From Psettodes erumei (lineage: Eukaryota > Chordata > Actinopteri > Pleuronectiformes > Psettodidae), in NCBI GenBank assembly GCA_016785225.1, contig JAFBJZ010000652.1, positions 436,001 to 500,000 on the forward strand: a stretch of 64,000 nt of DNA. The letters are read 5' to 3'. Positions 1-14,322 of the stretch are shown in pieces; position 1 is the first letter of the stretch, and each line of letters starts with the position of its first letter. The notes under the pieces are model-generated. The model had not been told where the DNA came from. It worked only from the letters and a program-made list of their open reading frames with translations, and ran no database searches. The position numbers were made by a program, and so were the translations under genes.

Positions 1-1386
1 CCACAGATTGAGTCTCGGTTGCCGCCTCTAAGCCTCGTCTAGGCCCGCCCCCCCCACACAGGACGGGAGGTAAATCCCTCTCCTTTGCACCGCTCAAGGT
101 AAACTAGTCCGGGGGGGGGCCCCCCCCACCATCATGGACGTGTTAACCCCCTGCCCCCCCCCCGGCCGCGGCGTGTTATCCGTCACCGCGTGGGACTGGA
201 ACCTGAGACCTGATGTTTGCAGCTTCGCCTCAGCAGGTGCCGACGTCGCAGCCTCGTCCCAGGGAGGAGGAGGAGGAGGAGGAAGAGGAGCAGGGAGCTC
301 GCCGGGCCGTCCCGGATCCTCCGCCTCCCCCCCCATGTTTTCCCAAAGGGGCCGGCCCTTTAAACGTCCACATGTTTCCATGTTTGGATTTGATTTATTC
401 ACAACAAGCGGGAGATGACAGGAGGAGCCTTCAAAATGGTTTAGGTTTGTTTTTCATACGTCGGTTTCCTACGGAGAAGTGGGAAGAAAAAAAAAAAACG
501 TGAAGAACGTCCGACGTGGGGATTTGTCGGGATCGAACTGTGAGGACCACCAGTGCGGTTCCCCGGGTTGTTCCTCGGGTTGTCGCCTGTGGTTTGACGC
601 TTTTGTCTCCACGCCGTGTTGTTGTGTAATTCAAATCTCGCTGTGTCACATACGTTTGTGTTTTGTTTTTTCCCGGTCACCAGCTCCACCGCATTTTCCT
701 CCCCGCGGCGTCTTCTGTTTCCCACTTCTCCGTCTCCCGGTCGGTCGGACACTGCGACACGTGACTAAGCTCACCCTGAGTCGTGACCCCGGGTTGTTCA
801 CACCGCCGGCGTCTTAATCCAAAATCAGTTACGAAACCCCCTCGTGGTTGTTCGGGGGGTCGTCTCCAGCCCCTTTTTCCTCTTAACATGACCGGACACG
901 GTCCGTCCCCCCCCCTCCACCCCCGATCCCATCGGCATTAGGGGCTTATCGTCTCCGCCCACGTCCTGGAGCTCCGTGTTGCAAAACAGCAGTGATTTGC
1001 AGTAAGCAGCCTCCTCACACCTGTTCGCTCGCCGACAGCTGGGTCGGACCTGACCTATATGTGACACCCCGTCCGCTCGCTGTTTAATGGCGGCGTTTTG
1101 TTTTTGGGGGGGGTTTTTTTCGGCTTTATATTCCAGAGCTGGATGAGAGGGTCACCGGGCCGCTGTGACTTTGAAGTGAGTCTGGGCCCGGCTCAAAATC
1201 TGGACCCGGAGCGAGAGGGATGGCGCCGGCTCGGTTCGGGCCGGAAACCGCAGAGTTGACGAAGAGCGCGACACGGAGTCTCGTCTCCTGAGCGGGATCC
1301 GGAATATTGGGAATAACGAGGGCACACTTTGGAACGTTTGGAAAATGAGTAATCTCATTAAAATCTGTTTGGACTTTTTTTTTTTC

Positions 1387-1420
<34 letters not shown>

Positions 1421-1719
1421 TGGGGGGGCATTTACACTGGAGGAAAAACTAGACATTCCTGTTCCTGTCCACTGAAGACCACAGGGGCATGGAGCAGGGC
1501 TCTCCGATTGTATCGTACAAGTAGAGCAGAGAGAATGGTGTGTGTGTGTGTGTGTGTGTGTGTGTGGTGGTGAGGGGGGCTGATGGGGGGGTGAAGAGGT
1601 GAGAGTTAAAAGGAGAAAAAGCGAGAAGGAGGGAGGTTTAACCAGAGACAGGCGGCAGACAGACAGGCAATGCTTAGTCCTTTGGGCTATGTCTCCAAGT
1701 CGATGACTTATATCAGTGT

Positions 1720-1760
<41 letters not shown>

Positions 1761-1899
1761 TGTCTCTGTGTGTGTGTGTGTGTGTGTGTGTGGCGGGGGC
1801 ACAGACGGGGGAATTCTCGAGCCACCGCTCCCAGTCGTCGTTGGTATTTTCATGCTGATTCAACATATGTACCGAGGGGAGTCTGACCTGAATGTGTCG

Positions 1900-1932
<33 letters not shown>

Positions 1933-2273
1933 GTGTTGTGTTTGCCTCCACTGACTTACTTGTGCTTTGTATTTTTTTTTTTTTTTTCAGTTTTTTGTCG
2001 GTTTTTTTTTTTTTTACGCTTCGCGAACGTCCCCTCAGCCGTGTGACTCCTCGGCCCGGGCCCCGTGAAACCCGCACATACAAGCGCTATTGATAGCGGC
2101 GCACAATGTTGTGTTTCTGTGTGTGGAAACACACCCCGTTGTGTGCGACGCGGAGGATAAATTCCTGCCCCCGTATAAAACAAAGACTGTAAAATCATCA
2201 CTTGTCTGATCAGATCCCTCCAACCGGTGCCAAGAGAGGCCAGATGTTTACGAACCTTAACCCAGCTGGAAGA

Positions 2274-2330
<57 letters not shown>

Positions 2331-3229
2331 CCGAGGCTGAAACTTGACATTCAGCAACTTTTGGACACTTTTGTCTCCCTCGCACTCTCGCAATGAACGC
2401 CACCTTTTTATCGCTCGTCCCCGACGTGTGACGCAATCACCTGAACCGGCTCCAGGTAGGTGGACCACGCACACACCTGTGCGTTAAGGTGTTCGGCCTG
2501 CTCTTGCACAATCCCCCCTTTGTTTACCTAAACGCCTGGCACGGGTTCGCCTGTGTGTGTGTGTGGGGGGGGGCGGCAGCGCTTTTGAAAATCAAGCGAG
2601 CGTGCAAACACGAGCACGACAGATTAGTTACTGGCAAATCCGCCGGGAGCACGAACGCCTCTCAGGAACACGCCCGTCGATGTGCCGACCGCACGCTCGT
2701 CCACAAACCGCCGCCGCCAATCCACGATGAAACGAACCCGGGAGAAATAACTGCCGCTATTACAATATCGGGCCCTTTTATTATTAAAGGCAACGCTCCC
2801 GCGGGTGCGTTCCATCTTAATTATGAATAATTTGGGCATAATTCCTGGAAGAGATGTTCTGCACCGGTCCCCCATCTGGTCCTTCACCCGGGGGGGGCGG
2901 CCCCTCCGCTCCGTTTAAAGGTTAATGTCCAAATATGTATGTAATTTGTGCGCAGTCTGGGGTTTCCTTACAGTCCATAACAGGAGCAGGGGCTGTTTTG
3001 TTTAAGTGCGGCTGCTTTTACATTTAATTTGAGGTTTTTATAATATTATGGACCACTCAATTTAAATTAAAAAAAGCTCTGTTAGCGTTTCCTCTGTGCG
3101 GAGCGTTCCCGTCCGTCACCGGAAAACTTATTAGACCCACTTTTCCCGGGGACTGGACTCGCACCAACACTGAAGTTATCAAAAAGCTTTTTGCGAGAGC
3201 CAATGGTAAAGTTTGCGGCGGCTCCTCAC
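1..3229. other. Non-coding sequence downstream of TNF-ligand exon 2
   Basis: No exon could be recognised on either strand. The stretch holds (GT)n/(AC)n tracts at about 1389-1419, 1539-1565, 1716-1790, 1902-1932 and 2275-2328, a GGA-rich tract near 264-290, and poly-T runs near 1970-2015. The part from about 2700 to 3180 is richer in AT and almost free of simple repeats. For the TNF-type gene on the minus strand this is the intron after exon 2. The expected TNF-homology exons were looked for on the minus strand and not found, so they probably lie left of the window. Confidence 0.6.
2275..2328. repeat. (AC)n microsatellite, 54 bp
   Basis: Uninterrupted AC run. Confidence 0.95.
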
Positions 3230-3379
3230 CTTGGAGATGTACGCCTTGATGCCCTCGGCCAGTTTGATGCAGGGCTCTCCGAAGAGCTGGGCCAGCTGGT
3301 CCGGGATGTCCTTGTCCTTGTCCAGAGCGTTCAGCAGGCTCAGGCACTTCAGCTCCTCCGTGACGCCCTGGCTACGCAC
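3230..3379 (-). CDS. TNF-superfamily ligand, exon 2 (stalk region)
   Basis: A 150-nt, 50-codon exon in phase 0 on both sides. On the minus strand it follows a pyrimidine-rich acceptor ending in CCCCGCAG and ends AAG before the donor GTGAGG. It is open throughout and begins VRSQGVTEELKCLSLLNAL, then includes LAQLFGEPCIKLAEGIKAYI. This looks like the extracellular stalk between membrane anchor and TNF-homology domain in fish TRAIL/RANKL-like ligands: two cysteines and an amphipathic KLAEGIKAYISK segment. It joins in frame to the exon ending at 18660, whose product ends SISE. The link rests on matching phase, matching strand and family resemblance recalled without an alignment. It might instead belong to an unrelated gene nested in the region. 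Confidence 0.6.
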
Positions 3380-4372
3380 CTGCGGGGGCGCAAACGCACA
3401 ATTAGCCCAAAAAAAAGGGGTGACGAGGGCACAGGCGCGCCGCTGTCCAATCAGGAGCCAGGAGGCATTTTTACATCAACAACAGCGCCGCGGGGCGTCG
3501 GACCACATCGCCGGCGTTCCCCGTCACGCGCTTTTCTTTCCGTACCGTCATTATCTTGGAAAAATGTTCCTGCAGAATTGCATCTGTTTGTCCTTCCTGT
3601 GGATGTTTTGATGTTCGCGGCCTCTCTGGACATGGAGCACATTTTCCCTAAATGTGCTTCCACTCTCGAATCATTAACCGTCCTCGGAGGTTGGACGCTG
3701 TATATTTTTTCTTCCGAGCGACTCGTAGGAAAGAAACGGGGGGAAAAAACATGCCTTGGATGCGCCACGAAAGAACCGAGCAAACCGCGGTGGGGGGGGC
3801 CGGGACCGAACCGAGCGGGGCCGCGGGCTCCTGGTGTGACCCCCGGCCGGCACGCTTCACGTGGAGACGACTTACGAGCGACATTCGAACGCACAACTCC
3901 TCGGAGAGCGAACGCGGGGGGAAACGGCTTCCTCTCCCTTTTCAGCTGCGCCTGCCGTTTGGCAGCGACCTCCGGCTCCGGCTGTTTTTTTTTTTTTTTA
4001 GCGTAATTTCGGGCCGGCACGGGTCGAGTGCGACGTCTTTGGGAACCGAGACGCAGAGCCGGTTCTCTCAGGCTGTGTGTGTGTGTGTGTGTGTTTGTGT
4101 ACCCTTCAGGGAGGTTGTCAGCGTCACGGTCTGAGAGCCCGGCTAATGAGTCCATAACAAGCGCTGATGAGCAGAGAGAGATTACAGCGCCGCGCTCCTT
4201 CCACTCCCGCTCTTTATTTTTATGAACCTCTTTCCGCTTGGCGTCCGCTTCGTAATGAAACCGACTCCTCTTGTTTTTCTTTTCTCTCTCCGCGGTTTCA
4301 TCTCCTGTTAGTGTGTATTTTCCGTTTTTTTTTTTTTTTTTTTTCATGCCGCCGCTGAAGCCGATCTCGCCG

Positions 4373-4401
4373 TAGCTTAGCTTAGCTTAGCTTAGCTTAG
4401 C
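4373..4401. repeat. (AGCTT)n pentanucleotide array
   Basis: Five to six TAGCT/AGCTT units, directly followed by a GT tract. A second array of the same unit is at 14640-14678. Confidence 0.9.
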
Positions 4402-4877
4402 GGTGTGTGTGTGTGTGTGTGTGTCGGACCCACGCAGGGGAAGCGCGGGGCAGTTTACGGGAAAAGGAGAAACGAGGCCACATGTCAACAGTCTCAACAT
4501 GTTGCCCGGCGCTGAAGAGCGCGATGACTCACGCCCTTTTTTTTTTTTTTTTTTTAATGGCTTCGCCTTTCACGGGCGAGACCTAATTAGACGCACATGT
4601 CGGCGGTCCCGTCGGTGCGCATTCCGGTCGTCATCCGGCTCGACGCGCCGGGAGGCCCTTTTTTTTTTTTTTTTTTTAAATTCCCAGTCAAATGAGGTCG
4701 AATCGTCTTTTTCCGCGCGTCCGTGATGTCACACGGACGTTCGCCGCGATGAGAGAGAGAGAGAGAGAAAAAAAAGGGGAAGCGCCGCCGGGGTCGTCGT
4801 AGATCATCTGCATACAATCGCATCCCGACAAAAAGTGCTGACTGCGAGAGTCTGGGCTGGGTCGGGCTGGGGGGGGC

Positions 4878-4878
<1 letters not shown>

Positions 4879-4928
<50 letters not shown>
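4879..4928. repeat. (GT)n microsatellite, 50 bp, with G-runs on both sides
   Basis: A GT run lies between GGGGGG and a 12-base G run. Confidence 0.95.
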
Positions 4929-4931
<3 letters not shown>

Positions 4932-5126
4932 GGGGGGGGTGATGACAGCTACCACTGGCAGAAAGTGTCGGGGAGGTTCACGCATGCATGACTGGATCTG
5001 AGCTCGCTCGCCCGGCACCGCCAACGGAGAGAAAGTCGGCTCTCTGGCCTTCCCTCTGCCAAAACACACTCCCCCCCCCGCTTTGGAGGTTCTGGTTGAC
5101 GGATTAATCGTTACCGAGGAGCTTCT

Positions 5127-5158
<32 letters not shown>

Positions 5159-7179
5159 ATAAAAGGCTTGGTTGTTGTTTTTTTACAGGCTGTAAAGTTC
5201 TGACGGGGCTGGTAGGGAGTGTTTTTAAAGCGAGCAGACTGAAAACAAGACGGCGGATTGAGCGATTCTCGCAAAAATCTGCGTAATCTCATTTAGGGGG
5301 GGGTGAGGAGGTCCGGACGGCGTTGGCAGAGGCGTACATGGAGGATCAGTAAATCCATTAGTGGGACTAAGACTGAACTGGATTTCAACCGTTATATAAC
5401 TTTAAAAAAAACACACACACACAAAAAGCTTGTGTGAATCGTGGCCTGTGCTCCAAAAAGTCAGATTATATCTCCAGAGAAATTAAAGTGGAGGCTAATA
5501 ATTAGCTTAGCGTGTTGGATGAGGTTGGCGCTCCGCTCGTCTCGTCGCGGCCGTCAGAAATCAGATCTCCGTTTAAGTTTGATATTGTATCAGCTATTAC
5601 CTTCTTACGACACCCTGTTATTAGTTGAGCAAAAAAAAAAAAAAAGTGTTGGACGCCGGAGAGGAAAATGTGATGTTTTCCACGCCAGTACGGACATGCA
5701 TGCCTCCAGAGGATTTTTTTTTTTTTTTTTTTGGGGGGGTGCAACTGGAACCGCTCCACTGGTTTTAAATATGAACTGTTAGAAGAACCCCCCCCCTCCC
5801 CTGACAGCACTTTGTCGCTGCCAAATCCCAACTCCTCCTCCTCCTCCCCACTTTTTTTTTTTTTTTTTTTTTTTTTGCCAAATTTCCAAATTGCAAAACG
5901 GCTCCCATTAGGCACGGTTCGAGCAAAAAAACGTTACACACCCCTGGCGGGTTCACCGTTAACAAATCAATAAGCTGACAGGAGGTCAGCCCGGGCTGTC
6001 GGGAGCGGTGAAAACCCTCGTGGCGCCGCCGCGTTTGAACGCCAGGAGAACGCCGCTCCTGCGTAAAAAAAAAAAAAAAATACACTCTACGCTCCTCCGC
6101 TCTTAAATCCTGCCCCCCCCATCCCTGAGGCGCTATTTCCTCAGCGCGTCGACATTGATGACTCGTCCTTCCCACGGCGGGTCCACCTGGTTTCCGACGG
6201 ACCGCGGCCAAGCGCGGGCTAACACATGCTAAAGACATTTGCGCCGCACGAGGTCTGACGTAAGTCTCCGTTGCGCCGTTTAATTTGAGCGGCTGAGCGT
6301 GAGCTCGGCGTCCGAACGAAAAAAAAAGGGGGGAAAGAGAAAGTGCGTCTGGGAATGTGATTTTCAGAGCCGCCCCCCAGCATCGTGAGTTAGCATGCTG
6401 GCTAACGGGCGCGCGACGGGTCGCAAATAGGTTGATTATAGGTTGGACGAGAGCACGAAACCACAAACGCTGCTCGCGCGCCTCCCCCTCCCTCCCTCCC
6501 CCTCCTCCCCCTCCCGCCGCTACGCTTACTTAGCCGAAGCTCAGCGGCGAAAAGACGACCGGAGAGGAAATACGACCCTCCAAAGACGGCGCGGGAAACC
6601 GCAGCTCGTTAGCCGGCCGGCCCCGCTAAACCGCGGCCGTTTCGATCCGCCGTTAATTAGCTAGCAGGCTAGCAACACCGAAACAAAAAAGGAAGGGTTA
6701 GCATCCTGATTTTTTTTTTTTTATCCGTTAGCTTCGCGTGTCGACATCATGGAACGATGAAACATATCGCGCGGGAACTTTTTTTTTTATCGATAAGACG
6801 TCAAACAAGCTGCGGCACGTTTACGTCCCACAAATCTGTTTCATCTCGACAGCAGCTGGGAGAAAAAAAGAGAAAAATTAGTTTCTCAGACTGTCAGATT
6901 GTTATTTCAGGGGCTGAGCTTTAATAAATTTATAGCTCTTCTCCAGATACAAGAGCTAAACTGGGATAGTCCCTGTTGGTCCGCTTTTTTGGAAATCCTC
7001 AATCCTCATCATCATTTTTTCTTTTTTTTTTTTTTTTAAATCCCGACGCTCCGGAGAGTCCGGGCGGAGGAAGGGTCCGGGCTGACAGAGCTCCTGTGAT
7101 CCCGAGTCCGACTCTCTCAGGAAGCAGCGAACAATGCCGCACTGTTCCCTCCCTGTGTGTGCGACTGACTGTACGTATC

Positions 7180-7182
<3 letters not shown>

Positions 7183-7233
<51 letters not shown>

Positions 7234-7378
7234 CCTGTCCCTCAGTGTGTATGTGTAAATAGAGCGACTCTGTGTGTTCGGCTGGCTCTCGCCGGACACC
7301 AAACCCTGAAAAGAATATCTCAGAGGGCCACTTGGAAACCTGGCTACAACTCTGTGTGTGTGTGTGTGTCTTTGTGTG

Positions 7379-7424
<46 letters not shown>

Positions 7425-7529
7425 CTGATCTGGGAGTTCCTTGGCAGTCCAGAACTCTCATTTGAAGGGATTAGGAAGAGGAGAAGGCAGCCACGTAACT
7501 CAAATCCAGCGGGCCAGAGGTCCGGACCA

Positions 7530-7615
<86 letters not shown>
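7183..7615. repeat. Cluster of three long (GT)n tracts
   Basis: Tracts at 7183-7232, 7352-7421 (interrupted by CTTT and CC) and 7533-7615 (83 bp, uninterrupted) fall within 430 bp. Confidence 0.95.
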
Positions 7616-7618
<3 letters not shown>

Positions 7619-7776
7619 TTGTGTGTCAGGGGATGAACAGCGAGCAGAGACGAGGAGAGAGTCGCTTGTGTTTCGCCGCGCTCTCTCTCTGCTCCAGGGA
7701 TGAGACGGAGGTGAAGTAACAGCTGAGGCCTCGCTGGCGGTGACACCGCACACACTGTAAATCACTACACACAGGC

Positions 7777-7815
<39 letters not shown>

Positions 7816-8470
7816 GCAGAGGTGAAACACAACGCACGCTGTGCGTCTGGCACGGCGCAGCCAGCTTCGTCAGATTGAGTTACGCCCCATGCTGCGTCGC
7901 GCCGCGTCAAGTGTCCGAAGCTGTTTTTTCGTGAAATGCGACGCAAACCGCAACGGAAAGATTTAACCTCGGGGGAACGTTCACGGCAACGTGTGTCAGG
8001 TCCGACGCCCGGAGCGCCGGTTCCGGTTCCACCGGAGCCTGGGAACGCGAGCGAGCGGTCGCGACCCGACCCGGTGTCGCTCGTTACAACACTTTGCGTT
8101 TCTTTTTTTTTTTACAGTCGTCTTCAGCGTCGCGAGGAACACGTGCTGGGACGGACCCGCGCGCTCGTAAAACGCACTTTCGTTGCGCTCGTTACGAGGC
8201 GGGCGGGTGTGTGTGCGTGTCGCGTGATTTGTGACCTTTTTGCGCGAGTCGACCCGGACGTCTCGGTACAAACCCGGCCCGCGGCGGTCGTTACAAAAAA
8301 AAAAAAAAAAACGACGACGCCTGCGCCGGGAGAGTCGCACAATATAGGTTTGCAAGAGCAACAAGCTTCTGTAATTGTAATTGCGTGCGTGCGCAGGGGA
8401 GGGGGGGTTCGTGCGCGTGATTTGCGACGGCGTTTAACACAAACGGGCGGGTGCGGGTTTGTGCGCGCGT

Positions 8471-8515
<45 letters not shown>

Positions 8516-8615
8516 AGACTGGATCTGGCTGGCGGCCAGCGCAACGCTCATGTTGATTTATTCGTCGAAGCCGTCCCGCTTCGTCTCAGCGACGGGTCGC
8601 GTTAAGGAGCGATCA

Positions 8616-8617
<2 letters not shown>

Positions 8618-8671
<54 letters not shown>
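8618..8671. repeat. (GT)n microsatellite, 54 bp
   Basis: Uninterrupted GT run; a CA run of about 40 bp follows at 8842-8881. Confidence 0.95.
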
Positions 8672-8672
<1 letters not shown>

Positions 8673-8840
8673 GGGGTTACCGACCGTACACAAAGGTATT
8701 TTTACGAGGGGGGAAAAGTAAGAGGCCATTTTGATTATGAACAGCGAGAAAGCCGTGATTGTAACTCGCTCGGCGGCGCGGGCCAAGTTTTTGTCTCCAG
8801 TGAAAAGATAGACACTCCCCCGCAGGAGGTGATGCCAGAG

Positions 8841-8886
<46 letters not shown>

Positions 8887-9368
8887 AGATTTCAGGGGAG
8901 TGTTCTGAGCCTCGGAGCCAGGGGCCCGATCATTAGCGGACTGGGGAGCAGAAACCGCTGTTGTGAACACGGGTCGACCGCAGCGTCGGTTCGCCTCGGC
9001 GGCGGGAACCGAAAACGAGACGTTTTTTCGAGGGCGACTCTCGTTAAACGTGGAGAAAAAACGCTCCTCACATCTCGGCTCATCGTGAAACATGAGGACG
9101 TCCTGGCTCCGGCCTGCAGCTGAATTAAAAAAAAAAAACCCGCCAAAGCTGATCCTCAACTTCCGAACCCTCCCCCTCCTCCTCCTCCTCCCCCTCCTCC
9201 TCCTCCTCCTCCTCCTCCTCCTCCTCAATGGCTCACTTGTCTTTCCTTGAAATGCCAGTCATCTGGGAATGTGTGTTTGGTCTTTTAAACTTTCGACGGC
9301 AGCAGGTGCCTTAAAACACGGAGACGAGTCGGCTTTGTCAAGGTCACAGTGGTGACTCGTACGCTGCG

Positions 9369-9402
<34 letters not shown>

Positions 9403-12400
9403 CATTAACAGTAAATGCTTAAGTGCAGATTTAAGGGTTGTTTGTGTAATTCTCCTCCTCCTTAAATCTGTGTGACTAATGTCTTTGCAGATTGCTCTGA
9501 GTTGCACCGGCGGACAAAATCAAATCTGGGATCAATACGACCTCATCAAACCTCGCGTCTTTGAACTCACGCTTTTAACCAGTGCAACGCGTTTTTTCGC
9601 CGATTGCTCTGACGCAAGCGGCGCTGATTGCGACTCTCACGGCAATTTCCCTAAAAAAAAAAAAAAAAAAAAGGAGGCCTTTCTTGATTGCAATCAAAGA
9701 GCGAGGATCGGCCTCGGCGACGTGAACTTAAAACTCGGCTTGAAAGGTGCGTGTGTGTGTGTGTGTGTGTGTGAGAAAGTGGAGTCATGCATGCGAGGCC
9801 CCGATGGCTGGACATGATGACGCCGAACAGATTCCACGGCGAAGGATGCTGGAGGATCGAAAAACGGCCGAGATTTTTTTTTTTTTAAAAAATCGATCGA
9901 TTCCAACCGAATTCTGAAAAAAAAAAAAGCCAAACGCTTCCCCTCCTTTCACGGGGCTGCGTTTAATCTGAAGCGGCGGGATCCTTCATGTGGCGCGCAC
10001 CTTTAAAGAATCAGCCCAGAAGTCGGCCTGCTTCTGCTTACAGCCATTAATGACATTACTGCAGTTCCACTTCCTCCTCGTCCCCGCGCCGTGTCTGTTC
10101 GCGCGATCGCCCTTTGTGCGTTTGTGTTTGTGCGTGCCGCGGCGAGGAGAGGCGGCGGATTAACCGCTCCCAGAGTTTGCGTGTGGGACCCTGACCTCTC
10201 TTTGTCAGTTTTGCTGCTCTGGACTCCATCCAGTTTAAATAAAGTTTTTTTTTGTTTTTTTTTTGAAGGCGTACAAAAGATGGGAGGCGGACCTGCCTGC
10301 AGATAGTCTGCTTTCTTTCTCTTTAACGTCTTTGTCCCTTAAAACAATTGGGAATGTTTTAAAAAAAAAAAAAAAAAAAAAAGATCGGGGCCGTGATAAA
10401 GACACAGACTTTGTTATCTTTAGCTCGTGGAGCTGAGAAATTAAACGTTCGCTCTCCCGCCGTAAGGGTTAAGTTTCTGTTTTTCGTCTTCTCTCTCCGA
10501 CAGAGAGGAGGGAGGACGAGAGGAGCGAGAGGTCAGGACTTTCCGGGCTCGTCTCGGCCACCTGTGAGCACATTCCGATGGAAAACGCTCCCACCGGTTC
10601 CTTCTGAACCGAGAACATCCCGAAAAAAAAAAAAAAAAAAACGCCACAGGTCCGGATCGTCGCCCCTCAAACAGCTCAGGCAGGAATGCTGCTCTTGGGA
10701 ATCTACCCGGCAACCTGCTGGCACGTGGTGGATTATGGGATACCGGGGGCCACGGAGGAAACGGGGGGGGGTGGACTCGGCGTGCAACCGGTGATTTAAA
10801 GCGCGACATCCAGTCTGAATGAGGTAAACAGCTGGAGATGGTTTGCGGTCCTCTCGTGCGCCATGTCTCTCTTTCACCTGACGTGACCTCGGATCGCTCG
10901 GCCGCCTCGGCAGAGAAGTCCCGCGGCCTGGAGTCCCGGATTAGGCTTCCCGCAACCGGATTGTGTTTTGGAAAATTAGAGTGGAGAGCGTAAACAAACC
11001 GGGGGGCTAATTGGAGGCCGGAGCTCGACCGGGGGACGCGCACAGTGACCGCGATGACATATTAAGCGAGACCGCTGCCGCCGCCGGGGGGGGTCCGGCG
11101 TGGGTGGGCAACCACGTCTGGGGGAGGCGGAGCTGAGCTCACGTGTGATGCAGCTATAAAACAAAGCTATAAAGCTCCGACGAGATAAACAAACATCTGC
11201 GTTTTTTTTTTCTTCTTCTTCTTCATAAAAAAAGACCTTGACCCCAGGGCGGCGATCGACCAAAGTCAACTTTTCAACGCCGGCGAGCGGTTTAAACATT
11301 TCCCAGAGGCCGAGATAACACGGCCGGCGGAGCGTCCGCCTCGAACCTGGTTTCTGGACGGGGTCGGAGGTTATCGTCGGCTGTCGTTAGCGGCGTGACG
11401 GATCGCGGGGGCTGCGGGGGCGGCAGATTAAAAGGCTTCGGGCCGCTCGGTGGGAAAACAGGCGTTAAATCAGGACGGCGCCGAGCAAACAAACCGCCGG
11501 GTGGATGAATCCGCCAAACGCGACGAAGGCGCTCGCAGCTGGCGTGCCGTCTGCGTGGCGTTCGTTAGCTTTTCCCCGTCACGTCCGATCCTCGGGAGAA
11601 TGGATCCCACATGTTACTTTCAGAATCTAAAATTTTGATTTGCAATGTGGTCCTCGTTTCATCCGTGACTTGAATCGGCCCGGCCTGATTTGGCGCCGGG
11701 GTTTTTTTTTTTTTTTTTGCAATTCAAAGCCGCACCTACGTGAGAAGACGCCGCTTGTTGACAACGTTTGTGCGTCGCGGGAGGCGTCCGCACGTTCGCC
11801 GTCTATTTCAGGCCGCGGAATCCGAGTCGACGGGATTCCTCGCCGCCGAACGTGCCTCTGCATTTCTGAGAATCCTGCAGCGGGATGGTGGAGCCGTTCC
11901 ACGTTTGTCGCGTGTTCGTGTTCCCGGTTCCCGGAGGACGGCTCGACCTTTGACCCACCGCCACACGCCACGGTCGCAGTTCGGAGGAGTTGTAACTTGC
12001 AGGAATGGTGGCGTGCTAACACGCTAAGCTTTTGAAAACATGAGTGGATGTTAGCCAGCTGAGTTTAGCATTTAGCTCTCGGCTGCCTGGCAGGTGGATG
12101 ATGTCACCTCTGACCTCTTGCCCTCCCCCACCCCCACCCCCTTCAGTCTGCAGCTGGGAGGAAGTGGAGCGTCAGCGATTAATTTTTGTGGGTTGTTGGT
12201 TTTTTTTGATCTTCGAAAAGCGATGGCGACGGGTCGCGCGCTCGAAAAAAGGGCCCGAAACCGCGGCGTTTATTCACGGCCCGGCGAGACGCGGGGGAGA
12301 GAGGGACCGAGCGTTATGGACGAGGCAGGTTCTGTGGAAGTGGGCCAGACCGGGCGGCCGGGCCGGGCCGGGCCGGGCCGAGGGGGGTGGGGGGGGGGAT

Positions 12401-12526
12401 TAAGGGACAGAGTTCAGCGGTTGTTTAATTGGTACAGAAATGAGAACTGACAGAGAGACCGGAGGGTCTTGTTACCAGGTTCTGAGTCAGAACCCTGATA
12501 TCACAGAGAGAACAAGAGTTTGTGTG

Positions 12527-12530
<4 letters not shown>

Positions 12531-12576
<46 letters not shown>

Positions 12577-12728
12577 GGGAAACATTGGAGCAGACTGACT
12601 CTTCAACTCGACACTAACAAGCCCTCCTTCTCATGCCAGGACAAGAGACGTGGGCCCATTCCCAGGGTTAGATCATGTCAGAGCGGCTAAGAAGTTTCCA
12701 TCCAATCAACCGCTGGCTAATCAGGTGA

Positions 12729-12784
<56 letters not shown>
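12531..12784. repeat. Paired (GT)n and (CA)n tracts
   Basis: GT at 12531-12575 and CA at 12733-12784 are in opposite orientation 157 bp apart and could pair as a long imperfect hairpin in single strands. Confidence 0.9.
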
Positions 12785-12787
<3 letters not shown>

Positions 12788-14132
12788 TTGCAGTTGGCAC
12801 ACTGTGGCGTATGATAATACTAAACCAAACACTGGATTTAGGTCACCTCGTATTTTTTTAAGTCCAGAACGTTTCGGTTACACACACATCCTGTCCTGCA
12901 TGTTTTACCGCGGCGGACGGATGGACGGACAGACGCTCGTGTCTCTCGCATGGACGCGGCAGCGGCGGCGGCGGCGGTGAACTTCGCCTCGGACCGCGGC
13001 TGTGACTCACTCCAGCGTTTTCATCATCTGCGATCGAGAACGAGGAGGAAAAAAAAAAACGTCCGAGCTGACGCCGCGGTTTCGTTTGACCGACGGCCTG
13101 AAACAGCGCTCGCTAAAACGCTTCCAGCTTCTTCTTCTTCTTCTTTCTTTTTTTTTGCGTTGGGTTGACGGACGAGTCGAGCGCTGCGCAGACAAACTGG
13201 AACACACTTTTGAAACTCCATCACCCACTTTTCTCGCCTCCCGCTAATCCCCAGGTTTAGCTGCGGTTCTGCTGGAGACGTCCCAACCGGCTTCTTTTGA
13301 TATGATACATGTATGGAAAGTAATGGGGGGGTGGGGGGGTTACTTATATGATGGGAGCCATATGGGAATTTTACAGCCGGGATCGGAAATGAGGGAAGAT
13401 GGATTGACGAGCGGGAGGCGGGGGGGGTCAGCGCTCATCCTCCGGCCGACGAGCGTTACGTCTCCATCCATCTGTTTCCCAGTAACACGCCGCGCGGTCA
13501 CCTTCACCGCCACCCCCATGTGGGAGGAAAGCTGGAGGGTGGGGGTCGGGTGGAGGTTGGGGTGGGGGTCCATTAGTGTGGGATGTTTGTGTCTAAAACA
13601 ACGTGGACTCTCTCTCAGGTGTGCAGGAGAGCAGGAGCTGCTGGTTTCCTTTTTTTTTTTTTTTTTTTAATAATTTCTTCATCCTGACATTAAATCTGTC
13701 GGATTAATTTTTTTTTTTTTTTTTTACGTTTTCATGCTTTTTTTTTTATTATTGCTCGTGTTAAAAGAAAAAAAACTGGCTCTCGAATCCAATAAAAAAA
13801 AAAGAAAAATAATTCTCAGATTTAATCTCCAGCCAAAAGTAATTTGTTCTCCAATCATCAGCCTGTTTTCCACTGTGACATCATCAAAATGTCGATTTAA
13901 TCAGCCGGTAAATCAGCCTGAAACGAAAACACTCGGCCCTTTTCTCTCCTCGTAACGTTGTGATTAATATTTTTTTTTAAAAAAGCGTCACAAGATTCAG
14001 AGCAGGAAGTGCAGCGGTGCCATCCAATCCTACGAGGAGCGTTTATCAGCGCTGTATAGCAACGTTGACTGAGCAAACAGTGATAACACAGCACGCGCAC
14101 ACAGACACACACACACAAACAAACACACACAG

Positions 14133-14164
<32 letters not shown>

Positions 14165-14247
14165 ACAGCTGTAGCAACGTCCTAATGAGCATTCCAACAT
14201 GGGAACGCGAATATCCTGTTTGCACGTGCTGCGCTGTTAAACCAAGG

Positions 14248-14248
<1 letters not shown>

Positions 14249-14321
<73 letters not shown>
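14249..14321. repeat. (GT)n microsatellite, 73 bp
   Basis: Uninterrupted GT run, 80 bp after an interrupted AC run at 14097-14166 in opposite sense. Confidence 0.95.

Positions 14322-14322
<1 letters not shown>

Noticed and set aside
1..3229. TNF-homology exons of the ligand gene
   Set aside because: Searched on the minus strand for the domain's conserved tryptophan/glycine patterns without success; they probably lie outside the window.
7117..7837. Long open frames of alternating His/Thr or Cys/Val
   Set aside because: They are translations of CA/GT dinucleotide repeats, as are most long frames elsewhere in the window; no start, splice or domain support.
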